A stretch of DNA of 64,000 nt. Origin: Mumia quercus (GTDB taxonomy: Bacteria > Actinomycetota > Actinomycetes > Propionibacteriales > Nocardioidaceae). The stretch is taken from assembly GCF_025506335.1 (NCBI RefSeq), contig NZ_JANZYO010000001.1:124001-188000 (forward strand), given 5' to 3'. This document shows, piece by piece, positions 26,491 to 35,162 of the stretch (the first letter of the stretch is position 1; every line of letters starts with the position of its first letter). The notes beneath the pieces were generated by a model. That model was given only the letters and a program-made list of their open reading frames with translations. It was not told the DNA's origin and did no database searches. The position numbers and the translations under genes are program-made.

Positions 26491-26496
26491 GGGCTC

Positions 26497-27255
26497 GTGC
26501 CCAAGACCACACCTGCCCGGCGCGCCCCGAAGCCGAAGCTTCCCGAGGTGCCCACGCCTCCGACAGCGCTGGTGCGTCGTGCCCGCAAGATCGACCGTGT
26601 GCTGGCTCAAACTTACCCCGATGCCGACATCGAGCTCGACTTCGACGACCCGTTCCAGCTCCTGGTCGTCACCGTCCTGTCGGCACAGACCACCGACCGC
26701 CGCGTCAACGCGGTGCGTCCGCTGCTCTTCAGCCGCTATCCCGACGCCCGTGCCATGGCCGAGGCCGACCGGGCCGAGGTGGAGGAGATCCTCAAGCCCA
26801 CCGGCTTCTTCCGGGCCAAGACCGAGCGCATCATCGCGTTGGCGACGGCGCTGGTCGACCGGTACGACGGCGAGGTCCCGCCGCGCATGGAGGACCTGAC
26901 GACGTTGCCCGGCGTCGGCCGCAAGACCGCCAACGTGGTCCTCGGCAACGGCTTCGGCATCCCCGGGTTCCCCGTCGACACCCACGTGCAGCGCCTGAGC
27001 CGCCGCCTGGAGTACGTCGACGCCCAGACGGTCAAGGACCCGGTCCGTACGGAGATGGTCCTGGACAAGCTCCTCCCCAAGCGCGACTGGACGATGGCGA
27101 GCCAGCGGCTGATCTGGCACGGGCGCCGCTGCTGCCACGCCACCAAGCCTGCGTGCGGGGCCTGCTCGATCGCACAGTGGTGCCCGTCGTTCGGTGAGGG
27201 CCCGACCGATCCGGAGGTTGCCGCCAAGCTGCTGCGTACGGAGGGGCGGGCATGA
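26497..27255 (+). CDS. nth: Endonuclease III
   Basis: Base-excision glycosylase/AP lyase of 252 residues. It has the helix-hairpin-helix LPGVGRKTANVVL with catalytic Lys, Asp in FPVDTHVQRL and the 4Fe-4S cysteines in CCHATKPACGACSIAQWC. I choose GTG 26497 because of the -10 hexamer six bases before it; ATG 26464 would add 11 residues. It overlaps the TlpA gene by four bases, starting an operon of repair, redox and protease genes. Confidence 0.94.
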   Translation: MPKTTPARRAPKPKLPEVPTPPTALVRRARKIDRVLAQTYPDADIELDFDDPFQLLVVTVLSAQTTDRRVNAVRPLLFSRYPDARAMAEADRAEVEEILKPTGFFRAKTERIIALATALVDRYDGEVPPRMEDLTTLPGVGRKTANVVLGNGFGIPGFPVDTHVQRLSRRLEYVDAQTVKDPVRTEMVLDKLLPKRDWTMASQRLIWHGRRCCHATKPACGACSIAQWCPSFGEGPTDPEVAAKLLRTEGRA

Positions 27256-27911
27256 CGCGCCCGCGACCGGGCGCAGGCGGAGGCCGTTTCGTGCGCGTCG
27301 CAGCCGGGCTCCTCGGCGCGGTCCTCCTGCTCTCCGGGTGCGGCGACGACGACCTTCGGCCGAGCGGCAGCGCGGCGTCGCCGCCGGCCGCGGGCAGCAC
27401 CGACGTCGCGACGGCCGAGCTCCAGGACCTGAAGGCCGCAGCCGGCATCGAGGACTGTCCGCGCACCAGCCGGCGGGGAGCCGTCGAGGGGGGCCTGCCC
27501 GGTCTCTACCTGGACTGCCTCGGTGGCGGCGCCCCGGTGAGCCTCCCCGGCCTGCCGGCCAAGCCGACGGTGGTCAACATGTGGGCGAGCTGGTGCGGCC
27601 CGTGCCGCGAGGAGCTGCCGCACCTCGCCCGTTTGCACGACGAGGCCGGTGACGAGGTCGCCGTGCTCGGGATCGACTACAAGGATCCCGATCCTGCGGC
27701 GGCGCTGCGCCTCGCGAAGGACGCCGGCGTCACGTTCCCGCTCCTCGCCGACCCGGACCAGACCGTCGGCAAGGCACTCGGCGTCGTCGGCCTTCCGCAG
27801 ACGGTGTTCGTCGCCGCGGACGGCACCGTGGTGGCGACCCACCGCGCGCCGGTCACCTCGTACGACCAGCTCCGCTCGCTCGTCGAGGAGCACCTCGGGG
27901 TGACGCTGTGA
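27252..27911 (+). CDS. TlpA-like thioredoxin-fold lipoprotein
   Basis: Exported redox protein of 219 residues. The lipobox LLSGC places the lipid-anchored cysteine at residue 30. The thioredoxin active site is WASWCGPCREELP with the following cis-proline loop GLPQTVFVAADG. It probably reduces or forms disulfides outside the membrane. It corresponds to Rv3673c. ATGA overlap with nth and GTGA overlap with the Nudix gene show tight co-translation. Confidence 0.92.
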   Translation: MTRPRPGAGGGRFVRVAAGLLGAVLLLSGCGDDDLRPSGSAASPPAAGSTDVATAELQDLKAAAGIEDCPRTSRRGAVEGGLPGLYLDCLGGGAPVSLPGLPAKPTVVNMWASWCGPCREELPHLARLHDEAGDEVAVLGIDYKDPDPAAALRLAKDAGVTFPLLADPDQTVGKALGVVGLPQTVFVAADGTVVATHRAPVTSYDQLRSLVEEHLGVTL

Positions 27912-28645
27912 GTGCGGCACGGTCCGACCTGGTGGGCGACGAGGCGCTGCCCGAGTGGCTGCAGCCGCTCGCCGAGGCGGGTCGCCGCATCGACAGCCCG
28001 CGGTTCCTGTCCCCTTCGATGGCCGAGGCGCCGGACGACGCGCGACCTGCGGCCGTCCTCGTCCTCTTCGGTGAGAGCGACGCCGGGCCCGACCTGCTCC
28101 TGACCGAGCGGGCGCACTCGTTGCGCTCCCACGCAGGCCAGATCGCCTTCCCCGGCGGCGCCACCGACCCCGGCGACGACGGCCCGGTCGCGACCGCGCT
28201 GCGCGAGGCCGAGGAGGAGGTCGGGGTCGTCCCCGAGGGCGTCGACGTCTTCGCGACGCTGCCCCGGCTGTGGCTGCCGCCGAGCAACTTCGCGGTGACG
28301 CCTGTGCTCGGGTGGTGGCGTGAGCCCAGCCCGGTGCGCGTGGTCGACCCCGTCGAGGTCGCGAGCGTCTTCCGCAGCCCGGTCTCCGAGCTGACCGACC
28401 CCGCCAACCGGTTCATGGTGTCGCACCCGTCCGGCTGGCGCGGCCCGGGCTTCACGGTCCACGAGGGGCTCACGCTGTGGGGCTTCACGGCGGGCATCGT
28501 GGCACGGCTCTTCAGCGCGGTGGGCTGGGAGCGACCGTGGGACCGCACGCGCGTCGTCCCGTACCCGGGCGCCGCTCGCGACCCGCTGGTCGAGGAGATC
28601 GAGACGGACGCGTCGCGGTCCTCCGGACACGAGCACCGCGGATGA
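27908..28645 (+). CDS. Nudix hydrolase, CoA pyrophosphatase-like
   Basis: Protein of 245 residues. The Nudix box reads GGATDPGDDG then ALREAEEEVGV, and the preceding LRSHAGQIAFPGG with the upstream UPF0035 pattern LLTERAHSLRSHAGQ marks the CoA/acyl-CoA pyrophosphatase subfamily. It is co-translated with TlpA and the protease, corresponding to Rv3672c. Confidence 0.88.
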   Translation: MSAARSDLVGDEALPEWLQPLAEAGRRIDSPRFLSPSMAEAPDDARPAAVLVLFGESDAGPDLLLTERAHSLRSHAGQIAFPGGATDPGDDGPVATALREAEEEVGVVPEGVDVFATLPRLWLPPSNFAVTPVLGWWREPSPVRVVDPVEVASVFRSPVSELTDPANRFMVSHPSGWRGPGFTVHEGLTLWGFTAGIVARLFSAVGWERPWDRTRVVPYPGAARDPLVEEIETDASRSSGHEHRG

Positions 28646-29814
28646 ACCCCATCGACCTCGTCATCGTCGTCATCGTCGTCGCGTACGCCGTGCTCGGCTA
28701 TCTCCGTGGCTTCGTCGCGGGCGCCTTCGCGATGGCAGGCCTCCTGATCGGTGGTGTCGTCGGGATGGTGGTGGCGCCGCTGCTGCTCAGCAACCTCGCC
28801 CACGGCACCAGCCGTTCCCTCTTGGCGGTCGTCATCGTGCTGGTGCTCGCCTCGGCGGGCCAGGCGACCGGTTCGTACGTCGGTGGCCGGCTGCGCGAGC
28901 GCGTGACCCGTGCGCCCGCGCGCTCGGTCGACGCGGTCGGTGGTGTGGCGCTCAGCGCGCTGGCGTCGCTGGTCGTGTGCTGGGCGCTCGGCTACGCGGT
29001 GTCGGGCTCGCAGATCCCGGGCGCGTCGACGGCCGTACGGGGCTCGAAGGTCCTCGCGACGGTCGACGCGGCAGTGCCGCAAGGGGTCCGCAGCGCGCTG
29101 CACTCGTTCGACACGGTCGTCGACGCCACGTTGTTCCCGCGCTACCTCGAGCCGTTCGCTCCCGAGACGATCGAGCCGGCGGCAGCGCCGGACCCTGCGG
29201 TCCTCCAGCGTCCGGAGGTCCAGTCGGCCCGGCGCAGCGTCGCCCGCATCACGGGTCAGGCCGTCTGCAACCGGGGCCTCGAAGGCTCGGGGTTCGTGTA
29301 CGCGGCAGAGCGCGTGATGACCAACGCCCACGTGGTCGCCGGTGTCGCGCAGCCGTCGGTGACGATCCGTGGCGAGACGTACGACGCGACCGTCGTCTAC
29401 TACGACCCATCGATGGACGTCGCGGTGCTGCGCGTGCCGGGGCTGACGGCGCGCGCACTGGCGTTCGAGCCCGACGCCGCCCAAGGGCAGTCGGCCGCCG
29501 TCCTCGGCTTCCCGGAGAACGGTCCGTTCGACGCGCGGGCGGCGCGCATCCGTTCCGAGCAGCGCCTGCGCAGCCCCGACATCTACGGGACCACGCAGGT
29601 CGTCCGTGAGGTGTACGCGCTGCGGGCGCTCGTGCGTTCGGGCAACTCCGGCGGTCCGGTGATCTCGGAGCAGGGCAGAGTGATCGGTGTCGTCTTCGCG
29701 GCCTCGCTGTCGGACTCGTCGACCGGGTACGCGCTGACGGCAGGGCAGGTCGGCGACGCCGCGCGTGCCGGCGTGCGGGCGCTGCGCCCGGTCGACACCG
29801 GCGGTTGTGCCTGA
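28642..29814 (+). CDS. marP: MarP-like membrane serine protease
   Basis: Periplasmic acid-resistance protease of 390 residues. Four membrane helices of the CvpA type (residues 1-130) precede a trypsin-like domain with His in VMTNAHVVAG, Asp in PSMDVAVLRV and Ser in RSGNSGGPVI. Cysteines in AVCNRGLEG and the C-terminal TGGCA could form a disulfide as in Rv3671c, where it controls activity. ATG 28642 overlaps the previous stop. It is last in the nth-led operon. Confidence 0.92.
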   Translation: MNPIDLVIVVIVVAYAVLGYLRGFVAGAFAMAGLLIGGVVGMVVAPLLLSNLAHGTSRSLLAVVIVLVLASAGQATGSYVGGRLRERVTRAPARSVDAVGGVALSALASLVVCWALGYAVSGSQIPGASTAVRGSKVLATVDAAVPQGVRSALHSFDTVVDATLFPRYLEPFAPETIEPAAAPDPAVLQRPEVQSARRSVARITGQAVCNRGLEGSGFVYAAERVMTNAHVVAGVAQPSVTIRGETYDATVVYYDPSMDVAVLRVPGLTARALAFEPDAAQGQSAAVLGFPENGPFDARAARIRSEQRLRSPDIYGTTQVVREVYALRALVRSGNSGGPVISEQGRVIGVVFAASLSDSSTGYALTAGQVGDAARAGVRALRPVDTGGCA

Positions 29815-29908
29815 CTTTTACGGCCGACACGACGTGGCGCGCGCCGCATTTCGCAATAGACCCCGCAGGGGGAAGAATGACCGGCGTCGACCGACCCGAA
29901 GGAGTCTT

Positions 29909-30361
29909 GTGAGAAGCCGTCTGCTGGCTGCAGCCGCCATCCTGACCATCCTGGTGCTCCCCGCCTGCGGGGCAGACGACTCGCCGGACGGCGCTGGAGG
30001 GGCGGGATCGAAGCCGGCTGCTGCGGCCGAGACGGGGACGCTGGGCTCCGAGGAGGCGGACACGCTCGCGAAGGAGACCGCCGAGCGTGTCGTCCTGCTC
30101 TGGGCACGCCCCGACCTGCCGCTCAACCAGTGGGTCGCGGAGCTGCGTCCCCAGCTCTCGCCGGTCGCGCTCTCGGTCCTGTCCTTCGTCGACCCCTCCT
30201 CGTTGAAGCCCGCTGAGGTCGAGGGCGAGTCACGCGTGATGGCCGGGTCCCCCGCCCGCGTGGTGGTCGCCGTGCCGACGACCGCAGGCGAGTACCGCGT
30301 GACCATGAGCCGTGAGACCGAAGGCACGGCGTGGGTCGTCGACCGGGTCAGCAGTCCGTAG
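29909..30361 (+). CDS. Putative lipoprotein
   Basis: Protein of 150 residues with a signal peptide and lipobox LPAC (Cys20), then a Gly/Ala linker and a compact domain that looks like an NTF2/Mce-associated type fold (helices, then VVAVPTTAGEYRVTMSRETE strands). GTG 29909 has GAAGGAG four bases upstream. Function unknown; it lies next to envelope genes. Confidence 0.75.
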   Translation: MRSRLLAAAAILTILVLPACGADDSPDGAGGAGSKPAAAAETGTLGSEEADTLAKETAERVVLLWARPDLPLNQWVAELRPQLSPVALSVLSFVDPSSLKPAEVEGESRVMAGSPARVVVAVPTTAGEYRVTMSRETEGTAWVVDRVSSP

Positions 30362-30395
30362 TCCCACGGCTACCCCCGGGGCCACCATGACCCCC

Positions 30396-30401
30396 TAGGC
30401 T
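30396..30401 (+). promoter_or_regulatory. -10 element of leaderless membrane protein gene
   Basis: TAGGCT is followed by seven bases and the ATG at 30409. Confidence 0.5.
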
Positions 30402-30408
30402 GCGCTTC

Positions 30409-31230
30409 ATGCGCGCGTTCGTGTCGTTCCTGCTCGGGTTGCTCGCCCTCGTCGCCACGGCGGTCGCCGTCCCCGGCCTCTGGGTCGATCGCAACGTCAT
30501 CGACGAGTCCGGCTACGTCGCCCTCGCGGAGGACCTGGCAGACGCCCCGGACTTTCGCCGTGAGCTGGCGTCGACCGTCTCCGAAGGGGTGCTGCGCGGT
30601 GCCGGCGTCGAAGGAGTCGGGCGGCAGCTGGCCGAGCCTGTGGTCCGTCGCGTGGCCGAGGGGATGACGGAGCTCCCTGGCTTCGACACCGCGTGGAGCG
30701 AGGTCAACCGCGAGTCGCACAAGATCAACATCACCGACATCCCGCCTGCCGAGCTCGACGGGCGCCTCGGTGTCGACCTGACTCCGCTCGTCACGCTGGT
30801 GGCCGACGCGGCCAACCAGCGCCTCGGGACGGACCTGCGGGCGCCCGGTGATCTCGTGGTCGCCGTCGGCACGCCTCAGCAGCGTACGGAGCTCGAGCGG
30901 GTCCGCGACGCCGCGCAGTGGTCGTGGGTCGCGCTGGGGGGCGCCGTCGTGCTCGCGATCGGTGCGGTCGCGACGGCTCGCCGACGTGGGGTCGCACTCA
31001 TGGCGCTGGGCGCGGGCCTCGTCATCCTTGCGGTGCTGCTGCAGGTGGCGGTTTCCACGGGTGGTGGGCTCGTCGTCGACCACGTCGCGCAGAACGCCGG
31101 CTTCGGACGCGCGCTCCTGGAGCAGCTGCAGGACGCCGTCGTCGCCTCGTTCGGGCGTTGGATGCTCGTCCTCGGCGGTCTGGGCGTGGTGTCCGTCGCC
31201 GTCGGCGCGGTGGTCCGCGTCAGGACCTGA
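30409..31230 (+). CDS. Membrane protein with large extracytoplasmic domain
   Basis: Protein of 273 residues. An N-terminal helix (VSFLLGLLALVATAVAVPGL) is followed by about 150 outside residues and then three membrane helices. The pattern WVDRNVIDESGYVALAEDLA is shared by actinobacterial integral-membrane proteins of unknown role. Its last 11 bases overlap the convergent holin-like gene. Confidence 0.75.
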   Translation: MRAFVSFLLGLLALVATAVAVPGLWVDRNVIDESGYVALAEDLADAPDFRRELASTVSEGVLRGAGVEGVGRQLAEPVVRRVAEGMTELPGFDTAWSEVNRESHKINITDIPPAELDGRLGVDLTPLVTLVADAANQRLGTDLRAPGDLVVAVGTPQQRTELERVRDAAQWSWVALGGAVVLAIGAVATARRRGVALMALGAGLVILAVLLQVAVSTGGGLVVDHVAQNAGFGRALLEQLQDAVVASFGRWMLVLGGLGVVSVAVGAVVRVRT

Positions 31231-31723
31231 GGTGCTTGCCCGCCTGCGGTGCTGCCGGCGTCGCCGCCGCCTCCGGCAGGTCGATCGTCACCCGCGGGTC
31301 GGTCTTGCCCTTGAGGGCGCTCGGGATCTCCTGGACGGTCGCGATCGTCTTCTCGGGCGCCTTCACCTTCTTGAGGAAGCGCACGCCCACGAGCGCGAAG
31401 AGCACGATGATCAGCAGCCAGACACCGGCCATCACGAGGAAGCCCCAGGTGAGGGCGATCGGCACCTCGCGGTCGAACACCCACGCGAAGAAGAACGCGC
31501 CCGCCATCGACAGCATGGTGACCACGAAGAGCAGGAGCACCGCGACCGCGACGAGCAGGCCCGACCCGACCGCGCCGGACTTCACGCTGACCCGCAGCTC
31601 GGACTTCGCGAGAGCGATCTCGCCGCGCACGAGCGTCGAGAGGTCACGACTGATGTCGGAGACGAGTCTCCCGATGGTCGGCTCGCTGTCGCTTTCAGGT
31701 CCGGGTGCAGCGGGGTGGGACAT
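31220..31723 (-). CDS. Phage-holin-superfamily III membrane protein
   Basis: Protein of 167 residues: an amphipathic N-terminal helix (LVSDISRDLSTLVRGEIALA), two membrane helices and a Pro/Ala/Lys tail. The family is called phage holin but is encoded in core actinobacterial chromosomes; this matches Rv3669 by place. I use ATG 31723, five bases after GAGGAG, rather than the preceding GTG. No lysis genes are near. Confidence 0.8.
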   Translation of the reverse strand: MSHPAAPGPESDSEPTIGRLVSDISRDLSTLVRGEIALAKSELRVSVKSGAVGSGLLVAVAVLLLFVVTMLSMAGAFFFAWVFDREVPIALTWGFLVMAGVWLLIIVLFALVGVRFLKKVKAPEKTIATVQEIPSALKGKTDPRVTIDLPEAAATPAAPQAGKHLRS

Positions 31724-31813
31724 CACGACTCCTCGGCGCCAGGGTGCAGTCGCAACGAGCCTAGGGGATGTGGACCGCGTCGCGTGAGTGCCCCGCGGGA
31801 CCGGCCCGGAGTC

Positions 31814-31853
31814 GTCGTACGGATCGAGGGTGCGCGGCCTCGACCCGTACGAC
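31814..31853. terminator. acs terminator hairpin
   Basis: Two 16-base arms (31814-31829 and 31838-31853) pair with one mismatch just beyond the acs stop codon. Confidence 0.7.
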
Positions 31854-31865
31854 GCGGGCCCGGGT

Positions 31866-33836
31866 TCAGTCCTCGCTGGAGGACGCCATCCCGGACTTGA
31901 TCTGGTCCATCACGCCGGAGTCGGCCAGCGTGGTGACGTCACCGACCTGACGGTTCTCGGCGACGTCGCGCAGCAGGCGGCGCATGATCTTGCCGGAGCG
32001 GGTCTTGGGGAGCTCGGCGACGACCATGATCGACTTGGGCTTGGCGATCGCGCCGATCTCCTTCGCGACGTGCGCACGCAGGTCGGCGACGATCTCCTCG
32101 CCGCCGTCGCCCGCGGACTCGCGCAGGATCACGAACGCGACGACCGACTGGCCCGTCGTGGCGTCCGTGGCGCCGACGACCGCGGCCTCGGCGACCTTCT
32201 CGTGCGACACGAGAGCCGACTCGATCTCGGTGGTCGACAGGCGGTGGCCCGACACGTTCATCACGTCGTCGACGCGCCCGAGCAGCCAGATGTCGCCGTC
32301 GTCGTCCTTCTTGGCGCCGTCACCGGCGAAGTACACGCCCTCGAAGCGCGACCAGTACGTGTCGATGAAGCGCTGGTCGTCGCCCCACAGGGTCCGCAGC
32401 ATCGAAGGCCACGGCTCGGTGAGGACGAGGTAGCCGCCCGACCCGTTCGGCACCGACTCGGCGTCATCGTTGACGACGTCGGCGCTGATGCCGGGCAGCG
32501 GTGTCATCGCCGACCCCGGCTTCGCCGCCGTCACGCCCGGGAGCGGCGAGATCATGATCGCCCCGGTCTCGGTCTGCCACCACGTGTCCACGACGGGAGC
32601 GGTGCTCGCGCCGATGGTCTCGCGGTACCAGACGTACGCCTCGGGGTTGATGGGCTCGCCCACCGAGCCGAGCACGCGGATCGAGGAGAGATCGAACGTC
32701 GCGGGGATCTCGGCTCCCCACTTCATGAACGTACGGATCGCGGTCGGTGCGGTGTAGAAGATCGTGACGCCGTACTCCTGGATGATCTCCCACCACCGGC
32801 CCTTGTGCGGGCTGTCGGGGGTGCCTTCGTACAGGACCTGCGTCGCGCCGTTGGCCAGCGGCCCGTACACGATGTAGGAGTGCCCGGTGACCCAGCCGAT
32901 GTCGGCGGTGCACCAGTAGACGTCCGTCTCGGGCTTGAGGTCGAAGACGGCCCAGTGCGTCCACGCGGCCTGCGTGAGGTAGCCGCCGGTGGTGTGGAGG
33001 ATGCCCTTGGGCTTGCCGGTGGTGCCCGAGGTGTACATGACGTACAGCGGGTGCTCGGCCGGGAACGCCTGGGCCGTGTGATCCTCCGAGGCCTCGTCCA
33101 CGACCTCGTGCCACCAGACGTCGACGTCGGAGTTCCAGGCGACGTCCTGGCCCGTACGACGGACGACAAGGACGTTCTCGACGAGTCCGGACTGCTCAGC
33201 CTCCACCTTGGCGACGGCCTCGTCGACGGCGGGCTTGAGGGCCGACGGCGCACCGCGGCGGTAGCCGCCGTCCGCGGTCACGATCAGCTTCGCGCCGCAG
33301 TCGACGACGCGACTCGCCAGGGCGTCGGCCGAGAAGCCGCCGAACACGACGGTGTGGATGGCGCCGATCCGCGCGCAGGCCAGCATCGCGACGACGGCCT
33401 CGGGGATCATCGGCATGTAGATGGCGACGCGGTCGCCGGCCTCCACGCCCAGCTCTTCGAACGCGTTGGCGGCCCTGCAGACCTCGTCCTTCAGCTGTGC
33501 GTACGTGAGGGTGCGGGTGTCGTCGGCAGGCTCGCCCACCCAGTGGAACGCGACCTTGTCGCCGCGCCCCGCCTCGACGTGGCGGTCGACGCAGTTGTAC
33601 GAGGCGTTGAGCGTGCCGTCGGCGAACCACTTGGCGAACGGCGGGTTCGACCAGTCGAGCACCTCGGTGAACGGCTCGGCCCAGTCGAGCCGTCGCGCGG
33701 CGTCGGCCCAGAAGGCGAGGCGGTCCGCGTCGGCCTCGGCGTACGTCGCTGCCGTCGCGTTCGCGTGCTCGGCCAACGACGCCGGCGGCTCGAAACGACG
33801 GTTCTCCTGCAGCAGGTTGGACAGTGACTCTCCCAC
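31866..33836 (-). CDS. acs: Acetyl-CoA synthetase (AMP-forming)
   Basis: Converts acetate, ATP and CoA to acetyl-CoA through acetyl-AMP. It has 656 residues, the usual length. Core motifs are YTSGTTGKPKG (A3), WWQTETG (A5), the hinge around GRVDDVMNVSGHR, and the acetylatable lysine in RSGKIMRRLLR. GTG 33836 has AGAGGAA five bases upstream; the frame runs further up but is not conserved. A Crp-like site (33983) lies 147 bases upstream. It corresponds to Rv3667. Confidence 0.96.
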   Translation of the reverse strand: MGESLSNLLQENRRFEPPASLAEHANATAATYAEADADRLAFWADAARRLDWAEPFTEVLDWSNPPFAKWFADGTLNASYNCVDRHVEAGRGDKVAFHWVGEPADDTRTLTYAQLKDEVCRAANAFEELGVEAGDRVAIYMPMIPEAVVAMLACARIGAIHTVVFGGFSADALASRVVDCGAKLIVTADGGYRRGAPSALKPAVDEAVAKVEAEQSGLVENVLVVRRTGQDVAWNSDVDVWWHEVVDEASEDHTAQAFPAEHPLYVMYTSGTTGKPKGILHTTGGYLTQAAWTHWAVFDLKPETDVYWCTADIGWVTGHSYIVYGPLANGATQVLYEGTPDSPHKGRWWEIIQEYGVTIFYTAPTAIRTFMKWGAEIPATFDLSSIRVLGSVGEPINPEAYVWYRETIGASTAPVVDTWWQTETGAIMISPLPGVTAAKPGSAMTPLPGISADVVNDDAESVPNGSGGYLVLTEPWPSMLRTLWGDDQRFIDTYWSRFEGVYFAGDGAKKDDDGDIWLLGRVDDVMNVSGHRLSTTEIESALVSHEKVAEAAVVGATDATTGQSVVAFVILRESAGDGGEEIVADLRAHVAKEIGAIAKPKSIMVVAELPKTRSGKIMRRLLRDVAENRQVGDVTTLADSGVMDQIKSGMASSSED

Positions 33837-33982
33837 GGCGGTTCCTCTGGTCTCTCGTCGGCACGTTCCGCCGCCCATTGTGCCCCGCGTCACAGCGGTC
33901 GCGGGGCCCGGGCAGCCTCGGATCGGCCGGCGGTGGCCCCCGCGCGCCGGGCGGCGGGGCCGGTGCGACGTACGGGCGGGAC

Positions 33983-33998
33983 TGTGAGGCGGTTCACG
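33983..33998. promoter_or_regulatory. Crp-like site upstream of acs
   Basis: TGTGA-GGCGGT-TCACG differs by one base from the TGTGA-N6-TCACA consensus for Crp/GlxR. It lies in the 347-base gap between acs and the plus-strand gene at 34184. Confidence 0.65.
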
Positions 33999-34058
33999 GG
34001 AACGGCCTGATCGGCACGAGACAGCAGGCCTGAAATGACGGCAAATCGGGCATTCTTC

Positions 34059-34074
34059 TGTGTGAGACGTCACG
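34059..34074. promoter_or_regulatory. Second Crp-like site in the acs divergent region
   Basis: TGTGT-GAGACG-TCACG has the same spacing and the same right half as the site at 33983. It lies 38 bases before the TAGGAT hexamer at 34112-34117, probably the -10 of the 34184 gene. The rest of this gap shows only GC-rich DNA. Confidence 0.45.
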
Positions 34075-34183
34075 GGGAGGGATGTGGGTGTGGTGGCGGC
34101 GCGGAAGGGGCTAGGATGACGCGCACGGGGGCGGCACAGGACTGCATCGTTCGACGACCGCAAGCAAGACAGAAGAGAGCATC

Positions 34184-34537
34184 GTGACCGCGTATCCCGG
34201 TTGGCAGATCATTCATGAGGCCACGACCAAGGGCCCTTCGTCGATGCGTCGCGTCGTCATCTTCAGCCATCGCAGCGGGTCGCGTCTGCGACTCACGAGC
34301 GACTACCGCGGTGACGTGGCGACGACGGTGGCAGAGGCGTGGTCGACGATCGGCTGGGTCGAGGCCCACCGCAGCGTCGACACACAGCTCTTCCGGAGCT
34401 CGACTCCGAACGAGGCGGCGCTCGTCGACACGCTCGACCGATTGCTGATCGAGGTCTTCCGCCTCGCGAGCCAGATCGTGGTCGGCCCGCAGTCGACGCC
34501 GGCGCAGACGTCGGCGTTCAGCGACATGATGCGCTGA
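34184..34537 (+). CDS. Conserved-looking hypothetical protein
   Basis: Soluble protein of 117 residues, start GTG 34184 behind AGAAGAGAG. It opens MTAYPGWQIIHEATTKGP and has a strand-rich first half and an amphipathic helical second half (DTLDRLLIEVFRLASQIV). I do not recognise the family. A Crp-like site and a -10 hexamer lie upstream. It converges on bioQ with four bases between. Confidence 0.6.
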   Translation: MTAYPGWQIIHEATTKGPSSMRRVVIFSHRSGSRLRLTSDYRGDVATTVAEAWSTIGWVEAHRSVDTQLFRSSTPNEAALVDTLDRLLIEVFRLASQIVVGPQSTPAQTSAFSDMMR

Positions 34538-34541
34538 GTCG

Positions 34542-35102
34542 TCACACCCGTACGGGGAGCGCCGCGCGCAACCCCGAGAGCACGAGGCCGAGCCCGAGGT
34601 CGAACGACTCCGGCGACCCGATCGAGGGGTCGTAGGCGATCGCCCCGGTCGCGCTCGCCTGCTCGTGCATCTGCCGCGCCGAGGCGTGGCCGAACACGAA
34701 GAGCATGATCGTCCGCGCGCCTGACACCGCGACGTCGTCCGCGAAGACGTCGAGCATCCGTACGAGGCGCTGCTCGGGCTCCCGCGCGCCGAGTCCGAAC
34801 GCGGAGGCCGTCGCGACGACCTCCGCCCCGTCACGTACCGCCAGCATCGCGTCGCGCGTCTCGTGGCAGAGCGCGCTCACCTGCGCGTCCCACGGTCCCG
34901 TCGCGTCCGGGCGGCGGCCGCGCGCGAGGATCTCGTCGGCCATCAGGGCCAGCAGCGTCTGCTTGTTGGGGACGTGGTGGTAGAGGGCGCTCGGCTGCAC
35001 GTCGAGCTCGGCGGCGACCCGTCTCATCGACAGGAACTCCAGGCCGTGGGTGTCAAGCACCCGGAGTGCGCCGTGCACGACGTCCTGGAGGGTGTTCGCC
35101 AT
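34542..35102 (-). CDS. bioQ: BioQ-type TetR repressor of biotin genes
   Basis: TetR-family repressor of 186 residues. The helix-turn-helix is SMRRVAAELDVQPSALYHHV near the N terminus. It is divergent from bioYMN across two exact TGAAC-N3-GTTCA boxes, the known operator of BioQ in Corynebacterium and Mycobacterium. The identity therefore rests on target sequence and genes as well as family. A TAGAGT -10 sits six bases before ATG 35102, so the mRNA is probably leaderless and autoregulated. Confidence 0.85.
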   Translation of the reverse strand: MANTLQDVVHGALRVLDTHGLEFLSMRRVAAELDVQPSALYHHVPNKQTLLALMADEILARGRRPDATGPWDAQVSALCHETRDAMLAVRDGAEVVATASAFGLGAREPEQRLVRMLDVFADDVAVSGARTIMLFVFGHASARQMHEQASATGAIAYDPSIGSPESFDLGLGLVLSGLRAALPVRV

Positions 35103-35108
35103 GGCGGC

Positions 35109-35114
35109 ACTCTA
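35109..35114 (-). promoter_or_regulatory. -10 element of leaderless bioQ
   Basis: On the minus strand TAGAGT, six bases, then ATG 35102. It adjoins the BioQ boxes. Confidence 0.5.
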
Positions 35115-35124
35115 TCGGTTAGCC

Positions 35125-35152
35125 TGAACGCCGTTCAGGTGAACACCGTTCA
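35125..35152. promoter_or_regulatory. Two tandem BioQ operator boxes
   Basis: TGAACGCCGTTCA (35125-35137) and TGAACACCGTTCA (35140-35152) are 15 bases apart. A TAGCCT -10 hexamer (35120-35125) for bioY touches the first box, so bound repressor would cover both divergent promoters. Confidence 0.85.
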
Positions 35153-35162
35153 GGAGACGCTC

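Noticed and set aside
26367-26496. Crp autoregulatory site before crp
   Set aside because: TGTGTCACGCAC looks promising but has no matching right half at the correct six-base spacing on either strand.
31220-31723. Prophage remnant, from the holin-like protein
   Set aside because: No endolysin, integrase or structural phage genes are near. The family is common in core actinobacterial chromosomes at this locus.
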